A stretch of DNA of 64,000 nt from DATARR01 sp034666985 (lineage in GTDB: Bacteria; Acidobacteriota; Thermoanaerobaculia; Multivoradales; UBA5704), in NCBI GenBank assembly GCA_034666985.1, contig JAXDKS010000039.1, positions 54,254 through 118,253 on the forward strand, written 5' to 3'. Shown here one piece after another: positions 25,787 through 34,900 of this stretch. Each line of letters starts with the position of its first letter. Position 1 is the stretch's first letter. Position numbers and translations under genes: made by a program. The notes below the pieces were generated by a model. It saw nothing but the letters and a program-made list of their open reading frames with translations. It was not told the origin of the DNA and did not search any database.

Positions 25787-25792
25787 ATTATA
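25787..25792 (-). promoter_or_regulatory. Candidate -10 element of the lasso operon
   Basis: On the minus strand a perfect TATAAT is read at 25792 to 25787, 28 nt before the first gene of the lasso operon. No good -35 is seen at the usual distance. It is the only clear promoter-like element in the 152-bp gap before the giant gene's terminator. Confidence 0.5.
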
Positions 25793-25828
25793 GAGGTGTC
25801 CGGGGGAAGAAATGGTGAGTTGGACGAC

Positions 25829-25896
25829 AAAAGGCGCTCCGATCCTGCCGGAGCGCCCGGAAGCCGGGAGGGGCCGCACGATGGCGGCCCTCCCGG
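25829..25896 (-). terminator. Tandem hairpins ending the giant repeat-protein gene
   Basis: Downstream of the giant minus-strand gene, two hairpins follow in order. The first has arms 25884-25896 and 25864-25877 (13 bp with one bulged G). The second is a perfect 9-bp hairpin, arms 25849-25857 and 25833-25841 (GGCGCTCCG/CGGAGCGCC), followed on the minus strand by TTTTGTC. The second is a classical intrinsic terminator and separates the giant gene from the lasso operon. Confidence 0.8.
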
Positions 25897-25911
25897 AGGG
25901 TGGTAGCTGAA

Positions 25912-28900
25912 TCAGTTGCGGTGCGGCGCGCACAGGTTGCCGTTGTTGTAGGAGTCGAGCTGCGACGCCAGGGACTCACCCACCTGCCCGTCGGCGCTGC
26001 TGCTTGCCACGTGGCTGCCCACCGGGTGCTGCGCCATCCAGGCGTCAGCGGCCTGGATGACCGGGAAGATGCAACTGATGTTGTTGCTGACCAGGGCGTT
26101 GAGCTCGGCCGGGACGAGCTGGTGGAACAAGGAGATCGACGCGTCTCCGTTGACGGGGGTGCCCAGCCAGGTGATGGCCTGAGCCTTGGTGTAGGTGATC
26201 CCGCCGATGGTGATGGACTGGACCGGCCAGGCGTCCGGGTGGTTCTTCCAGTATCCGAGGGTGCCCGTGCCGCCGGCCGTGGGGCTCGGGAAGTGGTATC
26301 CGAAGTCGACGTCCGTGCGGCTGGCCGTGAGGCTGAACGTCGCCTGGTTGGCCGAGGACACGCCGTCGAGGTCGTAGGTCTCGGTGAAGGTGGTCGAGGG
26401 CAGCGAGCTGGTCACGACCTTCACGGTGTAGGTGCCCGCGGTCAGGCCGGTGAAGCTGTAGTTGCCGCTGCTGTTCGTCGTGGTGGTGGCGATCACGGTG
26501 CCGCCGCTGTTGAGCAGTTGGACGGTCACGCCGCTGATCCCGGCCTCATCCGAGTCCTGTTTGCCATTGCCGTTGGCGTCCTTCCAGACGCGGTCGCCGA
26601 CGGAGAGCGTGCCGGCGACGGGGCGATACCCGAAGTCCACGTCCGTACGGTTGGCCGTGAGGTTGACCATCGCCTCGTGGGGCGAAGAGATGCCGTCGAG
26701 GTCGTAGGTCGGCGTATAGCCGGCAGGCAGGCTGCTGCTGACCACCTTGACGGTATAGGTGCCGGCGGCGACGTTGGAGAAGCCGTAGATGCCGCTGCTG
26801 TCGGTGACATCCGTGGCGATGACGGCGTTGCTGCTGTTGAGGAGCTGGACGGTGACGCCGCTGATCCCGGGCTCACCGGAATCCTGGACGCCGTCGCCGT
26901 CGGTGTCTTTCCAGACCAGGTCGCCGAGCGAGAAGGTCTGGGGCGTGCAGCCGGCGTCGATCCGCACCGTATCCACCTTGAAGAGGTCGTCGCTGGCACC
27001 ATAGTTGTTGCTGACCCGGAAGCGGATCCGGGTATTGCTGGCGATGTAGGCCGAGATGTCGTAGGTCCGGGAGCTGATGTACGTGCCGGTATAGCCGGTC
27101 AGCGTCTCCAGCGCGGTGTAGGTGGCGCCGCCGTCCTTCGACACCTCGATGACCACCGCGTCGTCGGGCTCGACTCCCTTGATGTGGAAGTCGACCGTCA
27201 GCGTCGCGGTAGCGAAGCCCGAGAGGTTGACCTGGCGCGCCGCGCTCGGCTGGGTGCCGGTGTCGGGGCTGTCGCGCAGGATCAGGTATCCGGCATAGGG
27301 GGTCCCCACGGTCACGTTGCCGCTGCTCACTCCCGTCCCCGCGGTGTCGCTCTCGATCCACGCGCCGCTCCAGCTCAACGTGCCCTCGTTGTTGGAGAAG
27401 CTGTTGGTGGTGAACGTGTCCTTGAAGGAACCTCCCGCGCAGGCCGCGGGGCGATAGCCGAAGTCCACGTCCGTACGGTTGGCCGTCAGGTTGAACGCCG
27501 CCGTGTGCGGGGTGGCGACGCCGTCGAGGTCGAAGGTCGGCGTATAGCCGGCAGGCAGGCTGCTGCTGACCACCTTGACGGTGTAGTTGCCGACGGCGAC
27601 GTTGGAGAAGGTGTAGTTGCCGTTGCTGTCGGTCGTCGTGGTGGCGATGACGGTGTTGCTGCCGTTGAGGAGCTGGACGGTGACGCCGCTGATGCCGGGC
27701 TCGCCCGCATCCTGGACGCCGTCGCCGTCGGTGTCCTTCCAGACCCGGTCGCCAATCGAGAAGGTCTGGGGCGTGCAGGTGGCGTTGATCTGCACCGCGT
27801 CCACCTTGAAGAAGTCGTCGCTGCCACCGTAGTTGCTGCTGATCCGGAAGCGGATCCTGGTGTTGCTGGCGATGTAGGCCGAGATGTCGTAGGTGCGCGA
27901 GCTGATGTAGGTGTCGGTAATGCCGGTCAGCGTCTCCAGCACGGCGTAGGTGGCGCCACCGTCTTTCGAGACCTCGATGACCGCCGCGTCGTCAGGCTCG
28001 ACTCCCTTGATGTGGAAGTCGACCGTCAGCGTCGCGGACGCGAAGCCCGAGAGGTTGACCTGGCGCGCCGCGCTCGGCTGGGTGCCGGTGTCGGGGCTGT
28101 CGCGCAGGATCATGTATCCGGCGACCGGAGTCCCCACGGTGACGTTGCCGCTGCTCACTCCCGCCCCCGCGGTGTCGCTCTCGATCCACGCGCCGCTCCA
28201 GCTCAGCGTGCCTTCGTTGTTGGAGAAGCTGTTGGTGGTGAACGTGTCCTTGAAGGTGCCCGCCGTGCAGACGGGAGCGCGGTAGCCGAAGTCCACGTCC
28301 GTGCGGTTGGCGGTCAGGCTGAACGTCGCCTGATGAGCAGTGCCGGTGCCGTCGAGGTCGAAGGTCGGCGCGAAGCCCGCGGGCAGGGTGCTGCTGACCA
28401 CGCGGACCGTATAGGTGCCGGCGGCCAGGTTGGAGAAGGTGTAGTTGCCGTTGCCGGCCGTCGTGGTGGTGGCGATGACGTTGCCGCCGCTGTCGAGCAG
28501 TTGGACGGTGAGGCCGTTGAGGCCGGTCTCGGTGGCGTCCTGCACGCCGTCGCCGTCGGTGTCGTTCCACACCCGGTCGCCCACGGAGAGGGTGCCGCGG
28601 TAGCCGAAGTCCACGTCGGTGCGGCTCTGGCCGGCGGTGAGGGTGAAGGCGGCCACGTTGGCCGTGGCGATGCCGTCGAGGTCGAAGGTCGGCCCATAGC
28701 CCGCGGGCAGGGTGCTGCTGACCACGCGGACGCTGTAGCTGCCGGCGTTCAGGTTGGAGAAGGTGTAGTTGCCGTTGCCGGCCGTGGTGGCGGTGGCGAT
28801 GACGTTGCCGCCGTTGTCGAGGAGCTGGACGGTGGCGCCGTTGATGCCGGTCTCCCCGGTGTCCTGGACGCCGTTGCCGTTGGCGTCGTACCAGACGCGG

Positions 28901-31900
28901 TCACCCACCGAAGCCGTGCCGCGGTAGCCGAAGTCGACGTCGGTGCGGCTGGTGCCGGCGTTCAGGGTGAAGCTCGCCGTGTGGGCCGTGGCGATGCCGT
29001 CGAGATCGAAGGTCGGGGCGAGGCCCGCCGGCAGCGTGCCGGAGACCACGCGGACGGTGTAGCTGCCGCCCAGCAGGTTGGCGAAGGTGTAGTTGCCGTC
29101 ACCGCTCGTGGTGGTGGTGGCGATCACGTTGTTGCTGCTGTCGAGGAGCTGCACGGTGACGCCGTTGATACCGGTCTCCCCGGCGTCCTGGAGGGCGTTG
29201 CCGTTGGTGTCGTTCCAGAGGCGGTCGCCCACCGAGGAAGTACCGCGATAGCCGAAGTCGACGTCGGTGCGCGCAGCGCCGGCGGTGAGGGTGAGGGTGG
29301 CCTGGTTGGCGGTGGCGACGCCGTCGAGGTCGAAGGTCGGAGCGACCCCGGCCGGCAGCGTGCTCGGCACGATCTTGACGGTGTAGGTGCCCGGCGCCAG
29401 GTTGTTGAACGTGTAGTTGCCGTCACCGGCCGTGGTCGTGGTCGCGACCAGGGTCGCGCCGTTGAAGAGCTGGACGGTGGCGCCGTTGATGCCCGTCTCG
29501 CCCGCGTCCTGGACGCCGTTGCCGTTGGTGTCGAGCCAGAGGCGGTCGCCGATCGAGCCGGTGCTGCGGTAGCCGAAGTCGACGTCGGTGCGCGAGACGC
29601 CGGCGGCGAGCGTGAAGGTGGCCTGGTTGGCGGTGGCGATGCCGTCGAGGTCGAAGGTCGGAGAGACCCCGGCCGGCAGCGTGCCCGGCACGACCTTGAC
29701 GGTGTAGGTGCCCGGCGTCAGGTTGCTGAACGTGTAGTTGCCGTCACCGGCCGTGGTCGTGGTCGCGACCAGGGTCGTGCCGTTGAAGAGCTGGACGGTG
29801 GCGCCGTTGATGCCCGTCTCGCCCGCGTCCTGGACGCCGTTGCCGTTGGCATCGTTCCACACGCGGTCGCCCACCGAGCCGGAGCCGCGGTAGCCGAAGT
29901 CGACGTCGGTGCGCGAGGCGCCGGCGGCGAGCGTGAAGGAGGCGACGTGCGGCGTGGCGGTGCCGTCGAGGTCGTAGGTCGGCGTCACGCCGGCCGGCAG
30001 GGTGCCGGAGACCACGCGCACCGAGTAGCTCCCGGCCGCGAGGTTGGAGAAGGTGTAGTTGCCGTCGCCCGCCGTCGTCGCGGTGCCGACCACATTGGCG
30101 CCGCCGTCGAGGAGCTCGACGGTGACACCGTTGATCCCGGTCTCGCCGGCATCCTGAGCGCCGTTGCCGTTGGCGTCGAGCCACACCCGGTCACCGACGG
30201 AAGCGGTGCCGCGGTAGCCGAAGTCCACGTCCGAGCGCGACGCGCCGGCACCCAGGGTGAACGTGGCCACGTTGGGCGTCGCAGTACCGTCGAGATCGAA
30301 GGTCGGAGCGACCCCCGCCGGCAGCGAGCCGGTCACGATGCGAACGCTGTAGGTGCCGGCCACCAGGTTGCTGAAGTCGTAGTTGCCGTCACCCGCCGTC
30401 GTGGTGGTGGCGATCACGTTGCCGCCGCCATCGAGGAGCTGGACGGTGACGCCGTTCATGCCGGACTCGCCGGCGTCCTGAACGCCGTTGCCGTTGCTGT
30501 CAAGCCACACCCGGTCGCCGACCACGCCAGCGCCGCGGTAGCCGAAGTCCACGTCCGTACGGTTCGCCCCGGCCGCCAGGCTGAAGGAGGCGATGTCCGC
30601 CGTGGCGATGCCGTCGAGGTCGTAGGTCTCTGTCAGGCCGGCGGGCAGACTGCTGGTCACCACCCGCACGGAGTAGTTGCCGGGCGTCAGGTTCGCGAAG
30701 GTGTAGTTGCCGTCACCGGTGGTGTTGGCGGTGGCGATGACGGTGCTGCTGGCATTCAGCAGTTGGACCGTCACTCCGTTGAGACCCGTCTCACCGGCGT
30801 CCTGAAGGCTGTTGCCGTTGGTGTCGAGCCACACCCGGTCGCCCACCGAGCCGGTGCCGCGGTAGCCGAAGTCAACGTCCGTACGGCTGGCACCGCCCGC
30901 CAGGCTGAAGGAGGCGATGTTGGGAGTCCCGATGCCGTCGAGGTCGTAGCTGGGAGCCACGCCCGCCGGCAGGGTGGCAGCCACCACGCGGACCGAGTAG
31001 GTGCCGGCCGTCAGGTTCGAGAAGGTGTAGTTGCCGTCACCGCTCGTGACGCCCGAGCCCACCACCGTGTTGCTGGCGTCGAGCAACTCGACCGTGACGC
31101 CGTTGAGGCCCGTCTCGCCCGCATCCTGCACGCCGTCGGCGTTGCTGTCGAGCCACAGACGGTCGCCCACCGAGGCCGTGCCGCGGTAGCCGAAGTCCAC
31201 GTCCGTACGGTTGGCACCGCCCGCCAGGCTGAAGGAGGCGATGTTGGGAGTCCCGATGCCGTCGAGGTCGAAGGTCGGAGCCAGACCGGCCGGCAGGGTG
31301 GCAGCCACCACGCGGACCGAGTAGGTGCCGGCCGTCAGGTTCGAGAAGGTGTAGTTGCCGTCACCGCTCGTGACGCCCGAGCCCACCACCGTGTTGCTGG
31401 CGTTGAGCAGCTCGACCGTCACCCCGTTGAGGCCCGTCTCTCCCGCATCCTGCACACCGTTGCCGTTGCCGTCGAGCCACAGGCGGTCGCCCACCGAGGC
31501 CGTGCCACGGTAGCCGAAGTCCACGTCCGTGCGCGACACGCCGCCGGCCAGGGGAAAGGAGGCGACGTTCGGCGTCGCGATGCCGTCGAGGTCGTAGGTC
31601 GGAGACAGACCTGCCGGCAGGCTGGCAGCCACCACGCGGACCGAGTAGGTGCCGCTGTCCAGGTTCGAGAAGGTGTAGTTACCGTCACCGCTCGTGGTCG
31701 TCGTGCCCACCACCGTGTTGCCGGCGTTGAGCAGCTCGACCGTCACGCCGTTGATGCCCGTCTCACCGGCATCCTGAACGCCGTTGCCGTTGCCGTCGAT
31801 CCACAGACGGTCGCCCACCGAGGCCGTGCCGCGGTAGCCGAAGTCCACGTCCGTGCGGTTCGTGCCGGCCCCCAGGGTGAACGACGCGATGTTCGGCGTG

Positions 31901-34900
31901 CCGGTGCCGTCGAGGTCGGAGGTCGGAGACAGACCGGCCGGCAGGGTGGCGGTAACCACGCGGACCGAGTAGGCGCCGCCCGCCAGGTTCGAGAAGGTGT
32001 AGTTGCCGTCACCGCTGGTGACGCCCGAGCCCACCACCGTGTTGCCGGCGTCGAGCAGCTCGACCGTGACGCCGTTCAGGCCGGTCTCACCGGCATCCTG
32101 AATGCCGTCGCCGTTGGTGTCGATCCACAGCCGGTCGCCCACCGAGGCCGTGCCGCCGTAGCCGAAGTCCACGTCGGTGCGCGCGGCACCGGCGTTGAGG
32201 GTGAAGGTGGCGATGTGGGGCGTCCCGGTGCCGTCGAGGTCGTAGGTCGGAGACAGGCCCGCGGGCAGCGTGCCGGCGACCACGCGAACGCTGTAGGCGC
32301 CGCCCAGCAGGTTGGAGAAGGTGTAGTTGCCGTCACCGCTCGTCGTGGTGGTGGCGATGACGTTGCCGAGGCTGTCGAGGAGCTGGACGGTGACGCCGTT
32401 GAGGCCGGCTTCGCCCGTGTCCTGGATGCCGTTGCTATTGGTGTCGCGCCACACGCGGTCGCCGATCGAGGCGGTGCCGCGGTAGCCGAAGTCCACGTCG
32501 GTGCGCGACGCGGCGGCGGCTAGGGTGAAGGTGGCCGCATCGGGCGTCGCCACGCCGTCGAGGTCGTAGGTCGGGGCGACCCCGGCCGGCAGCGTGCTGG
32601 TGACGATCCGGACGCTGTAGGTGCCGGCCGTCAGGTTGGTGAACTGGTAGTTGCCGTCGCCCGCCGTCGAGGTGGTGGCGAGCAGGTTGCCGAGGCCGTC
32701 GAAGAGCTGGACGGTGGCGCCGTTGATGCCGGCCTCGCCGGGATCCTGGACGCCGTCGCCGTTGGAGTCGATCCACAGCCGGTCGCCCACCGAGCCGGTG
32801 CCGCGGTAGCCGAAGTCCACATCGTCGCGCGCCTGGCCTCCCGCCAGGGCGAAGGCGGCGATGTTGGGTGTCGCGACGCCGTCGAGGTCGTAGGTCGGAG
32901 CCACGCCCGCGGGCAGCGAGGAGGCGACGATGCGGACCGAGTAGTTGCCGGCGTTCAGGTGGGAGAAGGTGTAGTTGCCGTCGCCGCTGGTGGTCGTGGT
33001 GGCCACCACGTTGTTGCTGGCGTCGAGCAGCTCGACGGTGACGTTGTTGATCCCCGTCTCGCCGGCGTCCTGCACGCCGTCGCCGTTGGTGTCGGTCCAC
33101 ACCCTATCGCCCACCGAGGCCGTGCCGCGGTAGCCGAAGTCGACGTCGGTGCGGGCCTGGCCCGTGGTCAGGGTGAAGGTGGCGACGTGCGGCGTGGCGA
33201 TACCGTCGGCGTCGAAGGTCGGAGCCATCCCCGCCGGCAGGCTGGCGGTGACGACGCGCACGGAGTAGGTGCCGGCCACCAAGCTGGAGAAGGTGTAGTT
33301 GCCGTCGCCACTGGTGATGGCGGAATCGATCACGTTGTTGCTCGCGTCGAGGAGCTCGACGGTCACCGCGTTGAGGCCCGGCTCGCCCGCATCCTGGACG
33401 CCGTCGCCGTTGCGGTCGTCCCAGACCCGGTCACCGACCGAGGCGGTGGCGGGGGTGCGGTAGCCGAAGTCCACGTCGGTGCGCGTTTCCCCGACCCCCA
33501 GGCTGAACGACGCGACGTTGGCCGTCCCGACGCCGTCGAGGTCGTAGGTCTCGACCAGATCCGGCGGTAGGGTGCTCGTCACCACGCGCACGGAGTAGTT
33601 GCCGGCCGCGAGGTTCGTGAAGGTGTAGTTGCCGTCGCCGCTGGTGATGCCCGAGCCCACCACCGTAGTGCCGGCGAGCAGCTCGACCGTCACCCCGTTG
33701 AAGCCGGCCTCACCCAAATCCTGAATGCCGTTGCCGTTGGCATCGTTCCACACCCGGTCGCCCACCGAGGCCGTGCCGCCGTAGCCGAAGTCCACGTCGG
33801 TGCGCGCCGTGCCGGCGTTGAGGGTGAAGGCGGCCACGTCGGGCGTCGCCGTACCGTCGAGGTCATAGGTGGGAGAGAGCCCCGGCGGCAGCGTGCCGGC
33901 GACCACGCGGACGCTGTAGGAGCCGCCCAGCAGGTAGGCGAAGGTGTAATTGCCGTCGCCGCTCGTCGTGGTCGTGGCAATGACGTTGCTGCCGCTGTCG
34001 AGGAGCTGGACGGTGACGCCGTTGAGGCCGGGCTCGCCCGTATCCTGAGCACCGTTGCTGTTGGTGTCGCGCCACACGCGGTCGCCGACCGAGGCGGTGC
34101 CGCGATAGCCGAAGTCCACGTCGTCGCGCGACGCGGCGGCGGCCAGCGCGAAGGTGGCCGCGTCGGGCGTCGCGACACCGTCGAGGTCGTAGGTCTGGGC
34201 GACCCCGGCGGGCAGCGTGCTGGTGACGATCCGCACGCTGTAGGTGCCGGCCGTCAGGTTGTTGAAGTGGTAGATGCCGTCCCCCGCGGTCGCGGTGGTG
34301 GCGAGCAGGTTGCCGAGACCGTCGAAGAGCTGGACGGTGGTGCCGTTGATGCCGGCCTCGCCGGCGTCCTGGACGCCGTCGCCGTTGGTGTCGAGCCACA
34401 GCCGGTCACCGACCGAGCCGGTGCCGCGGTAGCCGAAGTCGATGTCGTCGCGCGCCTGACCTCCCGCCAGGGCGAAGGAGGCGATGTTCGGCGTCGCGAC
34501 ACCGTCGAAGTCGTAGGTCGGCGCCAGGCCCGGAGGCAGCGAGGCGGCGACGACGCGGACCGAGTAGTTGCCCGCGTTCAGGTGAGAGAACGTGTAGTTG
34601 CCGTCGCCGCTGGTGGTCGTGGTGCCCACCACGTTGCTGGCGGCATCGAGCAGCTCGACGGTGACGTTGTTGATGCCCGTCTCGCCGGCGTCCTGGACGC
34701 CGTCGCCGTCGCTGTCGGTCCACACCCGGTCGCCCACCGAGGCCGTGCCGCGGTAGCCGAAGTCGACGTCGGTCCGCGTCTCGCCCGTGGTCAGCGTGAC
34801 CGCGGCGATGTTCGGCGTGGCGACGCCATCGGCGTCGAAGGTCGGGGCCATCCCCGCCGGCGGGACGACGCGGACGGAGTAGGTGCCCGCCAGCAGGCTG

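Noticed and set aside
25900..32523. A 2207-codon open frame on the plus strand opposite the giant repeat gene
   Set aside because: It is antisense to a protein with signal peptide, ribosome-binding site and clear SdrD repeats. Its own repeats are just the mirror of those units in GC-rich DNA with few stop codons.
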